DNA of 64,000 nt, taken from Streptomyces griseofuscus (GTDB taxonomy: Bacteria; Actinomycetota; Actinomycetes; Streptomycetales; Streptomycetaceae). Below the pieces are notes generated by a model. The model made no database searches, was not told where the DNA came from, and worked only from the letters and a program-made list of their open reading frames with translations. Numbering within the stretch: position 1 is the stretch's first letter; the number at the start of each line of letters is the position of its first letter. Below, piece after piece: positions 30,817 to 40,500 of the stretch. The stretch is taken from assembly GCF_014673495.1 (NCBI RefSeq), contig NZ_CP051006.1:5084001-5148000 (forward strand). The letters run 5' to 3'. Made by a program: the position numbers and the translations under genes.

Positions 30817-32399
30817 CCACGCTCGCCCCGGAGCTGGGCCACCTGAACGACGCCGCGGTGTACGCGCGGCTGCAGGCCGCGAAGCGGGCAGCCGCCCGGG
30901 ACCTGCTGCGGGACCCCGCGACGCTCGCGCGCGGCCTGGACCCCAGCTACCGGATGCGCCCGCACCTGAAGGTCATCAGCGATGCGCTCGTGGACCTGGA
31001 GCGCGGCGAGTACGACCGGCTCCTCGTGATCACCCCGGCGCAGGTGGGCAAGAGCACCACGACGGCCGAGTGGTTCCCGTTCTGGTGGCTGTGTCTGCAC
31101 GGCGAGGACCGGGTGGCGGTCACCTCGTACTCCGACGACCTGGCGCTGCGCCGAGGCAAGACGATCCGGCAGTACATCGGCGAGTACGGCGGCGAGTTCG
31201 GGCTGTCCCTGCTGCCCGGGTCGGAGGCCGCACAGGACTACGACACGAACCAGGGCGGCGGCGTCCGCTCGGTGTCCCTCGGCGCGGGCCTCACCGGCTT
31301 CTCCGTGAACCTGCTGGTCGTGGACGACCCGCACAAGGACCGTGCCGAGGCCGAGTCGAAGAAGATGCGCGAACGCGTCCACGACTGGTGGTCGTCGGCC
31401 GCGCTGAAGCGTCTGCAGCCGGACCGCAACGCGGTGGTGGCGATCCAGACCCGCTGGCACCCGGACGATTTCGCGGGCCGCCGGCTGGAGGAGGACGGCC
31501 GGCTGGAGGAGGGCGGCCGGTGGAAGGTCGTCCACCTCCCGGCGATCGCCAACCCATCGAAGTTCGGGCCGGATCCGCTCGGCCGGCAGGACGGCGACCC
31601 GCTGCCGCACCCGAAGATCCCCACGAGGAACCGGCGGGCGCTGCTGGCCTGGTGGAGCGACGTGAAGCGGACGTCGACGGTGCGGGACTGGCACGCCCTG
31701 TCGCAGGGCGACCCGCAGCCGTCCGAGGGCGCGCTCGTCTCCCGGGACCTGCTGCGGTCGATCCGCGACGGCATCACCGTGGTGGAGCCGCAGAAGATCG
31801 CCGTGTCGATCGACCCGTCCGGCGGTGGCCGGGACACCGCGGGCGTCATCGGCGGCTTCCTCGGCGCCGACAACCGGGTGTGGATCACGCACGACAAGAC
31901 GAAGGCGATGTCGTCGGCCGAGTGGTCCCGCACCGCCTGCCTGCTCGCGCACGAGACAAACGCCGGCGTGATCTACGTCGAGTGGAACTACGGCCGAGAC
32001 ATGTGCACGTTGGCAATCAGCACCGCCTGGCAGGCGCTTCAGGATGAGGGCCGCATCCCCAAGGGCAAGCTGATGCCGATGATCGACGCCGTCAGCGCCA
32101 AGCAAGGCAAGTTGCTCAGGGCGGAGCCGATCGCCCAGCAGATGGTCGAGGACCGCATCCGGCTGCGCGGCGCGTTCGTGGACCTGGAGAACGAATGGGC
32201 GACGTGGCAGCCCACCGACTCCGACAGCCCTGGCCGGATCGACGCCTCCTGTGTCCTGGTGTACGGCCTGATCCCGGAGGTCAACCAGGGCGCTATCGTG
32301 CACGCCCCGCTGCCGACCGCGCCGCAGCCCGGCCAGTACGGGCGCACCGGCCGGCCGGGCGGCCCGGCCCAGGCGTACGGACGGAGGATCGGCAAGTGA
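30813..32399 (+). CDS. terL: Terminase large subunit
   Basis: The 528-aa protein carries Walker A ITPAQVGKST (73-82), Walker B LLVVDDP (167-173) followed by a coupling segment, and the RNase H-like nuclease motif SIDPSGGGRDTAGV (about 333-346) with later acidic residues (YVEWNYGRD). It packages DNA into the prohead by ATP hydrolysis and cuts concatemers. The length is typical. Start ATG at 30813 overlaps terS by 4 nt. Confidence 0.95.
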   Translation: MTTLAPELGHLNDAAVYARLQAAKRAAARDLLRDPATLARGLDPSYRMRPHLKVISDALVDLERGEYDRLLVITPAQVGKSTTTAEWFPFWWLCLHGEDRVAVTSYSDDLALRRGKTIRQYIGEYGGEFGLSLLPGSEAAQDYDTNQGGGVRSVSLGAGLTGFSVNLLVVDDPHKDRAEAESKKMRERVHDWWSSAALKRLQPDRNAVVAIQTRWHPDDFAGRRLEEDGRLEEGGRWKVVHLPAIANPSKFGPDPLGRQDGDPLPHPKIPTRNRRALLAWWSDVKRTSTVRDWHALSQGDPQPSEGALVSRDLLRSIRDGITVVEPQKIAVSIDPSGGGRDTAGVIGGFLGADNRVWITHDKTKAMSSAEWSRTACLLAHETNAGVIYVEWNYGRDMCTLAISTAWQALQDEGRIPKGKLMPMIDAVSAKQGKLLRAEPIAQQMVEDRIRLRGAFVDLENEWATWQPTDSDSPGRIDASCVLVYGLIPEVNQGAIVHAPLPTAPQPGQYGRTGRPGGPAQAYGRRIGK

Positions 32400-32401
32400 G
32401 C

Positions 32402-32494
32402 ATGACAGAACGCATCTACCGCCTGCTGCGAGACGTCCGCGACAGCTACCGCAGCGGGGCCGACTACCTGTGGTTCTGCCGCTGGATCCCGTAG
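32402..32494 (+). CDS. Possible 30-aa protein
   Basis: ATG at 32402 lies 2 nt after the terL stop (a GTG at 32396 is also in frame). Product MTERIYRLLRDVRDSYRSGA followed by DYLWFCRWIP: basic, aromatic at the end. Coupling to terL is the main support. Confidence 0.35.
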   Translation: MTERIYRLLRDVRDSYRSGADYLWFCRWIP

Positions 32495-32570
32495 AGGTAC
32501 GCCGGCCCGCACGGGCCCGGGTGCCCGGTCTGCTGTACGCGGCAGGCCGGGCATCGGCACACTAACCGGT

Positions 32571-32840
32571 GTGAAACTGCCCCGAGTCCACTGCAGGGAG
32601 TGCCAGCGGCCGATCGCGGCCGGGCCGGTAGCCGGAAGTCTCAGCAAGGGCCGGCTGTGTCGGCACGACCCGCCCGACCGGCGCGCCCGCTACGGGGACT
32701 CCCTGGTGTCCTGCCCCGGCTCGTTGGCCATCGTGGACCTGCCGCGTCCGGCCGAGCAGCTGGAGTTCATGGAGGCCGGGGAGGGCCAGGAGCTGGACGA
32801 GATGCCGGTCGGCCCGTTGGGCACCGTGGCGCTGTTCTGA
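32571..32840 (+). CDS. Small Cys-containing protein, possibly leaderless
   Basis: The GTG at 32571 has no ribosome site but sits about 7 nt after a CACACT -10-like box, the arrangement of leaderless Streptomyces messages. The 89-aa product has a zinc half-site (HCRECQRPI), a second C/H pair (LCRHDPPDRR) and an acidic C terminus. Function unknown. It converges with the minus-strand gene at 32864. Confidence 0.5.
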   Translation: MKLPRVHCRECQRPIAAGPVAGSLSKGRLCRHDPPDRRARYGDSLVSCPGSLAIVDLPRPAEQLEFMEAGEGQELDEMPVGPLGTVALF

Positions 32841-32863
32841 CCCGGCGTACACCTGCCGGGTGA

Positions 32864-33067
32864 TCAGCCCTTCTCAGCGTAGGGCTGGACCGCCAGTACA
32901 TGCTTTTCGTGGCGGGTGAGGATGCTGTCCGCGAACTGCGAGGCGATCTTGACGTCGCCGTCGACCGTTATCTCCAGCACCTCGCCCACCTTCAGCTCGT
33001 CGCCCTCGGCGTAGTAGACCTTCTCGCCCTCGCCGAAGATGTTCTGTGCGATATCGCTGGCGGCCAT
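32864..33067 (-). CDS. 67-aa hypothetical protein of the moron segment
   Basis: ATG at 33067 follows GGAAGGAC on the minus strand. The small beta-rich product (EKVYYAEGDELKVGEVLEIT) looks like a single barrel-type domain. It lies 117 bp downstream of the PIN-domain gene on the same strand and may be its partner, for example an antidote or RNA-binding subunit; this is inference from position only. Confidence 0.55.
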   Translation of the reverse strand: MAASDIAQNIFGEGEKVYYAEGDELKVGEVLEITVDGDVKIASQFADSILTRHEKHVLAVQPYAEKG

Positions 33068-33184
33068 GCAGGGTCCTTCCGCTGTGGTGGGTAGGTCGGA
33101 GTGCCAGTGTGAGGCAACGGTGACCGGCGGCAGTACCTGTGTGCGCTGCCACGCGACGGTCTGAGCCCGTGACACGCGCCCTGT

Positions 33185-34441
33185 TCAGCCTTCGTGGGTC
33201 TCGCCCATGTGGATGTCGGAGATGGCCGACAGCGGTTTGGAAAGTCCGGTGGTCAGCATCGTGGTAGCTGCCAGGACCCTCATCCACAGCTTCGTGTCCC
33301 CATCCGCGACGATCTTGGCGAGCGCGGCTTGGTCCACCCCCGTGCGTGCCCGCAACTCGTCCGCGCTCAGCAGAAAGTTCCACGTCAGTACGGGTTTCAG
33401 CTCGGTGAACTCGGCGTCCGTAGCGGGCTCGAAGGGGGAGTGGCGGAGGACCGTCAGGCGGGGGTCGTCATTGTCTGGAGCGAACAGAACCCGTGCCTCG
33501 AAGGCGCAAGCCGCCATCTTCGGGAAGCTGCCGAAGAGAGCGGTGCCATAGACAAGCCATCGGACGGTAGCCGTGCACCAGACATGATCGCCGACGCGGT
33601 ACGACTCCACGTCGCTGATCGTGGTGGGCCGAGTCCTCAACGCATCGTGGAGCCAGCCGTCTGCGCTGACGTGAATGGGCTCCTGATTCTCATCAGCCAC
33701 CTTGCACGGGAACGCGCTGCCGCCGATCGCCTGGAGCCAGGCAGTGCTCTTCCCGCCGCCTCCAAGGGTGTGCGCGAGACGACTGATGGCGCTGAGGGCA
33801 GCCTCGGACTCCACGGCGCGCTGGATGACGTCTTGCTCGACGGTCGTGGATTCCGTGAATCGGTCGATGACCTCGCCCAGGCCGGTCAGGTGGACGAACC
33901 GCTCCCCAAGTTCGGCGATGTCAGTGCGCATCGGATCCGCGTAGCTCGTGCCGTCCCCGAAGTCCCGGGTGTTGTCGCTGACGAAGTAGACGGTCTGATC
34001 CGCGTGTTCCTTGGCGTACTCGACGGCCGACAGCCATATGGCCGCGTCCCGTGCCCCGGTCTTTCTCCCGTCGTCCCTGCAAGGAGCCAACCCGTTCGCC
34101 TCGCGGAACGCCCCCTCCCGAAGCGCGGCTTCGCTGGTGGGGATCACATCGACAACGCTCGACCACTGCTTACGCCAGTGCTCCCGGAGTCGGTCAAGGT
34201 CCATGTCCGGCATCGGGTAGCCCAGCCCCCACGGCGTCAGCTTGCCCAGGGACTCGATCGCCTGTGCCGCCGCCTCGTACTGCTTGCGGTACTTGATCGC
34301 CTGCTGCGCGGAAAGCTCCTCCATGACCATCCACGGGACCGCGACGCCCTCGACACCAGCAGTGCGTATGGCCCGCAGGACATCCGTGCTGCTGCTGTTC
34401 AGGCCGGATCCGCGAAGAATGCACGCATCAAGAATGATCAC
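33185..34441 (-). CDS. PIN-domain protein (DUF4935-like), moron
   Basis: The GTG at 34441 is chosen because AGGAG lies 7 nt upstream and the PIN fold begins at once: MIILDACILRGSGLNSSS has the first acidic residue at position 5. Later RKTGARDAAIWLSAVEYAK and TVYFVSDNTRDFGDGT provide the other acidic residues in the expected spacing. PIN domains are Mg-dependent RNases. Total length is 418 aa, so a large C-terminal domain (about 230 residues) of unknown type follows. The gene is on the opposite strand to the packaging operon and has less extreme GC bias, marking it as a recently acquired cargo gene, possibly antiviral or superinfection-related. Confidence 0.75.
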   Translation of the reverse strand: MIILDACILRGSGLNSSSTDVLRAIRTAGVEGVAVPWMVMEELSAQQAIKYRKQYEAAAQAIESLGKLTPWGLGYPMPDMDLDRLREHWRKQWSSVVDVIPTSEAALREGAFREANGLAPCRDDGRKTGARDAAIWLSAVEYAKEHADQTVYFVSDNTRDFGDGTSYADPMRTDIAELGERFVHLTGLGEVIDRFTESTTVEQDVIQRAVESEAALSAISRLAHTLGGGGKSTAWLQAIGGSAFPCKVADENQEPIHVSADGWLHDALRTRPTTISDVESYRVGDHVWCTATVRWLVYGTALFGSFPKMAACAFEARVLFAPDNDDPRLTVLRHSPFEPATDAEFTELKPVLTWNFLLSADELRARTGVDQAALAKIVADGDTKLWMRVLAATTMLTTGLSKPLSAISDIHMGETHEG

Positions 34442-34795
34442 GCTTCGGCTCCTGTCCACCTCGTGACTCAGCACGAAGGATCCCAGGAAAGCCCAGGTGA
34501 CTGTACGGAAATTGACTACGCGAGCGGATGTGTGAAGAGGGCGTCGGCGGCTGGGGTTGCGCGACACCTGCCGTCCGGACGCTGTAGCGGCATAGCCGCC
34601 GACGCCCGTGAACGTCACTCCCGGCCGAGGAGGACGGAGGCCGAACCGTAGCAGAGCAGACAGACCGGCACGGGATGTATAAACCTGGCTGATGATCAAA
34701 GTATTGCGGTGGAAGATCAGTTTTAGAGCAGGATTTACGGCGTATGCCTATAGTGAGCCGCCGCATTCCGAAGGATCTTCAGCAAGGGGTTGGGA

Positions 34796-35140
34796 ATGAT
34801 CGGCGTTCCGGAGCTAGTCGTCCTCGCTGCCGCCGGGTACCGGGCAACGCAGCTGGCCGTCCACGACGCCATCCTGGAACCGGCGCGCGGCGCCGTCTTC
34901 GACTGGCAGACCCGCAAGCCCGACAGCAAGCCCCGCGAGTGGGTCGTCTCCCTCATCAGCTGCGTGTACTGCATGGGCTGGTGGATCAGCGGCGCCACCC
35001 TCGTGACCTGGCTCCTCGCCTCCGGTCAGTGGGACGACAGCCCGCTGCTCGTCCACGGCCTGGAGTGGCTGGCGGTCGCTGGCGCCTCCGTCTTCCTGAA
35101 CCGCGTGGACGACACGCTCGGCGACCTCACGGCCCGCTGA
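34796..35140 (+). CDS. DUF1360-like membrane protein
   Basis: The 114-aa protein has an amphipathic start (GVPELVVLAAAGYRATQL), VSLISCVYCMGWWISGATLV with its CxxCxGWW signature inside a hydrophobic segment, and a third hydrophobic stretch (LEWLAVAGASVFLNRV). This is the pattern of DUF1360 proteins, often located near actinophage packaging genes; their role is unknown. ATG at 34796 after AAGGGGTTGGGA; its stop overlaps the portal start (TGATG). Confidence 0.75.
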   Translation: MIGVPELVVLAAAGYRATQLAVHDAILEPARGAVFDWQTRKPDSKPREWVVSLISCVYCMGWWISGATLVTWLLASGQWDDSPLLVHGLEWLAVAGASVFLNRVDDTLGDLTAR

Positions 35141-36897
35141 TGCGCGGCGAGATCGCAGCGGCAGCGTCCCGCTACATCGACAGGAAGGTCGGACGCGGCA
35201 AGGCCACCGCCACCGACCAGGGATGGCAGAACCGCGCCTGGGACCTGTACCACCTGGTACCCGAAGTCCGGTTTGCCGCCAACTACATCGGCAACGCCAT
35301 GTCCGGCGCCGTCCTCTACGCTGGCCGCCGCGCCGAAGACGGCTCGATCGAACGCGCCCCCGACAACCACCGCGCCTCGGAGATCGTTGCTCAGATCGCG
35401 GGCGGCCCCGACGGACAGTCCAAGCTCCTCGGCACGTTCGGCAAGCACCTGACCGTGCCCGGCGAAGGCTGGATCGTCATCCGCCCGAACGACGAAGTCC
35501 TCTCGCCGGACTCGCCCGAGGACGGCCATGACTGGCGGGTGCTGTCCACCCGCGAGATCCGCCAGCAGTCCGGGAAGCTCACCGCCGAAGTCGACGGCGA
35601 CGACATCGTGATTCCGGCCGGCGACCCCGAGAACCTCGACCCGGACGGCCCCGTAGCCCTCCGCGTGTGGGAGCCCGACCCCGAGCGGGCCATCGAAGCC
35701 GACAGCCCCGTCCGCTCCAGCCTCGACCTGCTGGAAGAACTGCTTCTGCTGAACGCTGCCGTCAAGGCGATCGCCCGCTCCCGGCTGACCGGGCGCGGCA
35801 TCCTCCTCGTCCCCAAGGGCACCAGGTTCCCGACCACCCCGACGCAGAACGACGCCGAGGACGACCTGATCGAGATCCTGATGACGGTCGCCGAGACCGC
35901 CATCCGCGAACCCGAGTCGGCCGCCGCCACGGTCCCGATCGTCCTTGAGGTCCCCGCCGACTCGATCGCCGACTTCAAGCTCCTCACGTTCGAATCGAAC
36001 TTCGATGAGCTGGCGCTGAAGCTCCGCGAGGAAGCCATCAAGCGGTTCGCGAACTCGCTGGAGATCCCCGCCGAGATCCTCCTCGGCCTCGGTGACGCCA
36101 ACCACTGGGGCGCCTGGATGCTCACGAGTGAAGCCATCCGCATGGGCATCGAGCCCAAGCTCGCCACCGTCTCCTACGCGCTGACGCAGCAGTGGCTGCG
36201 CCCGCTCCTGCAGGCCGAGAACATCGACGACTGGCATCGCTGGCTGGTCTGGTTCGACACCGCCCCGCTGCGCGTGCGCACCAACCGCTCCGAGACGGCC
36301 CTGCAGGCCTTCGACCGGGGCGTCATCTCCGCCGACGCCCTCCGCCGGGAGACCGGCTTCACCGACGACGACGCCCCCACCCCGGAGGAGATCGCCGCGC
36401 GGCAGAAGCAGACCGCCGACCAGACACAGCAGGACCAGCAGCAGGGCCAAGAGCAGAACCCGCCGACCAGGCCGGACCTGCCGGTGGACGAGACCGCCGA
36501 CGAGCCGGGCACCCTGCCCGCTTCGGCCGCAGGCCGCCCCCGCGAGGGCCTCCTCGCCGCTGCAGACGGCCTGATCTGGGCCGCCCTGTCCTCAGCGGGG
36601 GAGAAGCTGATGCGGACTCCCGTCTGCCCGCGCCCCGAGCGGGCGAGGGCCCGGGACCTCCAGCCCGCCGCCCTCCACACCGTGTGGAAGGTCGAGCCCG
36701 GCCAGGTCGAGCAGTACCGGCTCCTGGACGGCGCATGGCGGCGCGTCCCCGAGATCGCCGCACGATACGGCCTCAGCCCGGACTGCCTGACCGCCTCGCT
36801 CGACTCCTACGCCCGGGAGCTGATCGCCGCCGGTATCGAGCACTCCTACGACGTGGTGCCCGGCGTCCTCACCTCGTGCCTGGGGCTGGCCGCATGA
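35140..36897 (+). CDS. Portal protein
   Basis: The 585-aa protein lies between terminase and the MuF/protease gene, the canonical portal position. Recognisable portal traits: an N-terminal wing (DQGWQNRAWDLYHLVPEVRF), the stem/clip region with SSLDLLEELLLLNAAVKAIA, and the crown-type helical end EIPAEILLGLGDANHWGAW. The C-terminal 200 residues are Gln/Pro-rich linkers plus a helical domain. It forms the dodecameric DNA gate at the head vertex. ATG at 35140 overlaps the DUF1360 stop. Confidence 0.85.
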   Translation: MRGEIAAAASRYIDRKVGRGKATATDQGWQNRAWDLYHLVPEVRFAANYIGNAMSGAVLYAGRRAEDGSIERAPDNHRASEIVAQIAGGPDGQSKLLGTFGKHLTVPGEGWIVIRPNDEVLSPDSPEDGHDWRVLSTREIRQQSGKLTAEVDGDDIVIPAGDPENLDPDGPVALRVWEPDPERAIEADSPVRSSLDLLEELLLLNAAVKAIARSRLTGRGILLVPKGTRFPTTPTQNDAEDDLIEILMTVAETAIREPESAAATVPIVLEVPADSIADFKLLTFESNFDELALKLREEAIKRFANSLEIPAEILLGLGDANHWGAWMLTSEAIRMGIEPKLATVSYALTQQWLRPLLQAENIDDWHRWLVWFDTAPLRVRTNRSETALQAFDRGVISADALRRETGFTDDDAPTPEEIAARQKQTADQTQQDQQQGQEQNPPTRPDLPVDETADEPGTLPASAAGRPREGLLAAADGLIWAALSSAGEKLMRTPVCPRPERARARDLQPAALHTVWKVEPGQVEQYRLLDGAWRRVPEIAARYGLSPDCLTASLDSYARELIAAGIEHSYDVVPGVLTSCLGLAA

Positions 36898-36919
36898 CCG
36901 CCGCGCAGGGAGACCCGCC

Positions 36920-37117
36920 ATGCCGCAACCGGCACCGCTCACCGTCGCCATCGACCCCGGCACGCCACGCGAGGACTGGTGCCCGGCCTGCAAGGCCTAC
37001 ACCCGCCTCGTGGGCCACGTCGTGGTCCTCACCGCTGACGGCGTCTCCACGGTCGGCGACTGGTCGTGGTGCGAGATCTGTTCCGATCCCGACGACCGAG
37101 AGGTGAGCCGTGGCTGA
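36920..37117 (+). CDS. 65-aa zinc-ribbon protein
   Basis: ATG at 36920 after GGGAG. Two knuckles, WCPACKAY and WCEICSDP, separated by a beta hairpin: a small zinc ribbon. It overlaps the next gene by 8 nt. Both lie between portal and MuF, so they may be virion or assembly cofactors. Confidence 0.6.
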   Translation: MPQPAPLTVAIDPGTPREDWCPACKAYTRLVGHVVVLTADGVSTVGDWSWCEICSDPDDREVSRG

Positions 37118-37595
37118 CCCCCAGTACCAGGCGCCGCTCGGGCACTCGGTGGCCTCCCACCGCGTGCACGGCTGGTGCTCCCACTGCCCGGGCCGCTACC
37201 CGGTTGAGGAGATGGCCGCCTGGCGCCACCACGAGAACGACCGCTACGAGGTGTCGAAGCACGTCGTCACGCCCGCCCCGGAGACAGACGTCACCGTGGC
37301 CCACGAGCAGCTGTGCCCCGAGTGCGGCCGTGAAGCCCTCATGGTCGTCACCGCGCAGGTCCGTGACGACGACGGGCCCAAGCCGGCCGGTGGCTGGGCG
37401 GTCTGCCTGCACTGCGACGCCCTGCCGCACCCGTGCTGGGAGCACGCCGGCCTGATCGCCGCCGTCGCCCGTCTGCGGGCCCTGCACACGGACGACTTCG
37501 GCGGCTGCGCGCACTGCACCCGCGAGGACTTCGTGCCGTACCCGTGCCCGACCATCACCGCCCTGGACGAGTTCAAGGAGTCCGATCGTGGCTGA
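37110..37595 (+). CDS. 161-aa multi-zinc-knuckle protein
   Basis: GTG at 37110 after AGAGGTGAGCC. Four CxxC pairs, CSHC, CPEC, CLHC and CAHC, plus many His residues, imply at least two zinc ions. No enzyme motif. It overlaps the 65-aa gene before it and the fusion gene after it by 8 nt each, so all three are co-translated at similar levels. Confidence 0.6.
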   Translation: MADPQYQAPLGHSVASHRVHGWCSHCPGRYPVEEMAAWRHHENDRYEVSKHVVTPAPETDVTVAHEQLCPECGREALMVVTAQVRDDDGPKPAGGWAVCLHCDALPHPCWEHAGLIAAVARLRALHTDDFGGCAHCTREDFVPYPCPTITALDEFKESDRG

Positions 37596-40500
37596 CCTGC
37601 ATGCGCTCCTCGACCAGGCGGAGGAGGACGTCGCCCAGGAGGTGAGCGCCGTCCTGACCGAGGTGGCCGACGAGTTCGCCCAGCAGCTCGCCGACGCCAC
37701 CGAGCTGGTCGCGGCCCGCTTCTCCGTCTCCCGGATCGCCCGCATGTTCACCGACCGGATGCCGCGCATCGTGCGCCGCCTCCTGCGGGTCTCCGAGACC
37801 GCCGCGCAGCAGGCCGCCGACGACACCGGCGGCGAGCTGCCCGAGGAGTGGAACGACCTGCCAGGCCGGTACGACGACGGCCGCGGCCTGCCCCCGGCCA
37901 TGTCCAGCTACGTCACGACGACCGAGCACCTGATGCGCGCGGTCGGTGACCGGCTGGCCGAGGCCGCCCGCCAGGAGCTGGCCGCCGGGGTCGACGCCGG
38001 CGACAGCATCGAGCAGCTGCGGGCCCGGCTGCGGGAGCGGTTCGCCCGCGAGGGCGCGCAGCTCGGTGACGCCCGCGAGGAGCGCATCGCCCGCACCGAG
38101 GCCGGCCGGGCGTGGAACACGGCCACGCTCGGAGCAGCACGGGCCGTGACCGGCACGGACGCCCCGATCGTGAAGCAGTGGATCAGCCAGCGCGACGACC
38201 GCGTACGGCACGCCCACAAGGAAGCGAACGGGCAGATCCGCCTCCTCGACGAGCAGTTCACCGTCGGCGGTATCCCGATGGATGCTCCGCACGACCCGAC
38301 CGCCCCGGCCAATCAGGTCGTCAACTGCCGGTGCGTCCTCGCCGTCCACCCGCAGGTACGCGCCTCCGCCTTGGAATCGCAGGACAGCCCGCGCGGCGAA
38401 GTCTTCGATTTGAAGGCAATGGGGCGGATTGTGCAGGATGCCGTGCGCCGCGCCATGTCCACGACCCGTGCCGACTACGAGCTGGTGCCCAGCGGGCCCG
38501 AGACGGTCACCGCGGCGGGCGGCCACACCGGCGCGATGATCGCGCTCGTCCCGTCCGACGCAGACCTGGCCCGCCTCGCCGTCGACGGCGGCGAACCCGC
38601 CGAGGAGCTGCATTGCACGCTGTACTTCCTCGGCAAGGCCGACGCCTTCCCCGCCCACCAGCAGGCCAGCCTCATCGACCTGCTCCGCCAGGAGCTGCAG
38701 GACCGCGGGCTCGGCCCGGTCCCCGGCCGGATCTTCGGCGTGAACCGGTGGAACGGCAACGGCGACGAACCGTGCTGGGTGTGGGCCGTCAGCGACGACA
38801 CCGGCGACGACCGGCCCGAGGCCAGCCCGTACCTGCACGAGGTGCGCAACGTCGCCGGGTACGCCATCCGCCAGAGCGAGCTGGACGACGAGCAGGTCCC
38901 CGCCCAGCACTCCCCGTGGGTCGCCCACGTCACCGCCGCGTACGGCGACGGCGACCTGCTCGCCGAACTCGAAGACCGCCTCGGCGCAGTCACCTTCGAC
39001 CGTGTGCGGGTCGCCTTCGCCGGCGAGTACACGGACATCCCTCTCGGCCCCCAGCAGGAGGAAGACACCATGCCCGCAACCGCTCAGGCCGACGTCATGG
39101 CCGAGCCGATCACGACGCGTGCGTGGTCGACGCCCGGTGATACGGCCATCGCGTTCGAGAACGAGCAGACCGGCGACGGCCGCGTGTTCACGCCCGGCTC
39201 GCTGTACTGGGACCGCGATCCCAAGCCGCTGCAGTACGCCGAGGAAATGGGCATGGGCCATGACGGCGCCGAGCTGTGCGGCGCCATCAACACGGTCATG
39301 CGCGACGGCAACCGGATCACGGCGGCCGGGGTCCTGTACCTGAACCGGCACACCGGGCAGGACGCGGTAATGCTGCTGGAGCAGGAGGCACCGCTCGGCG
39401 TGAGCGTCGACCTGGACGACGTCGACGTGGAGTTCGTGGACAAGACCCTCACCCCGGAAGACGCCGACTGGCTGTTCGCCTCCGCGCACCTCGCCGAGGC
39501 GAGCGTGCTGCGCATGGAGGACGGCTCGATCATGCTGTCCGGCGCCACCCGCCCCGAGTGGACCGCCTCGACCGGCGGCCACATCGCCCGCAACCGGTTC
39601 GACCTGCAGGTCATCACCGGCCCCGGCGGCGTCGTCAACGCGGCCACGATCCGCACCGCGTTCGCCCGCTCCGGTGCGCTCACCGCGGCGGCCGGCGACC
39701 CCGACAACCCCGACGAGGGCCTGGTCGTGCACTCGGAGAAGTCCGGCGACTTCCTGATCCGCATCACCAAGGCCAGGCTGCGCGGCGCCACCCTCGTGGC
39801 GATGCCGGCCTACAACCGGGCCCGGATCGTCCTCGACCCGGTGCAGGAGGCGGCGTCGGCGGCCCCGGCGGTCGTCCTCACAGCGGCCTCCGAGACGCAC
39901 GAGCGGGTCGTCACCTACGTGTGCACGTCCCCGGTCGCGGTCGGCGCCCGAGAGGTCGCCAACGCCCTGGACATCAGCATGCAGTCGGCGCGCGGGCACC
40001 TCGGGCGGGCCGCGAAGAACGGGCGGATCGTCCGGCTCGCGCCCGGCCAGTACGTCGGCGCCTCCGACCTGCCCGAGGGCGAGGTCAGCGCGGCCGTCTC
40101 GGGCAGCACCGACCTGCCGGTCCACGAGGACCGCGAGGCGAAGTGGGAGGGCGACCAGGCGCGCAGCCGCGTCCTGGACTGGGCCACCGACGACCAGGGC
40201 AACGTCGATGCGGACAAGCTCGGGTCGGCGTTCCTGTACCGCGACCCGGAAGGCGACCCCGCCACCGCCGACGCGTACAAGCTGGGCTACGCCGACGTCT
40301 TCGACAACGGCGGCAGTCCGCGCCTGGAGATCGTCGCCAACGGCGTGTACGCGGCCGCCGGTGTCCTGCAGGGCAGCATGGGCGGCGCCGACATCCCCGA
40401 GGACGAGATCCCCGACCTGCGCGACCAGGCGGACAAGCTGTACGCGGCACTCGCCAAGGCGTACAAGGACGACTCGATCCGCCCGCCGTGGGCCGACGAG

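Noticed and set aside
33194..34651. Plus-strand 485-codon frame opposite the PIN gene
   Set aside because: Shadow of the PIN-domain gene: no ribosome site, no domain, and third-position bias fits the minus strand.
34442..34699. N-terminal extension of the PIN-domain frame
   Set aside because: The PIN fold starts right at the GTG at 34441 with AGGAG upstream; the extra 86 residues are low-quality and Arg-rich.
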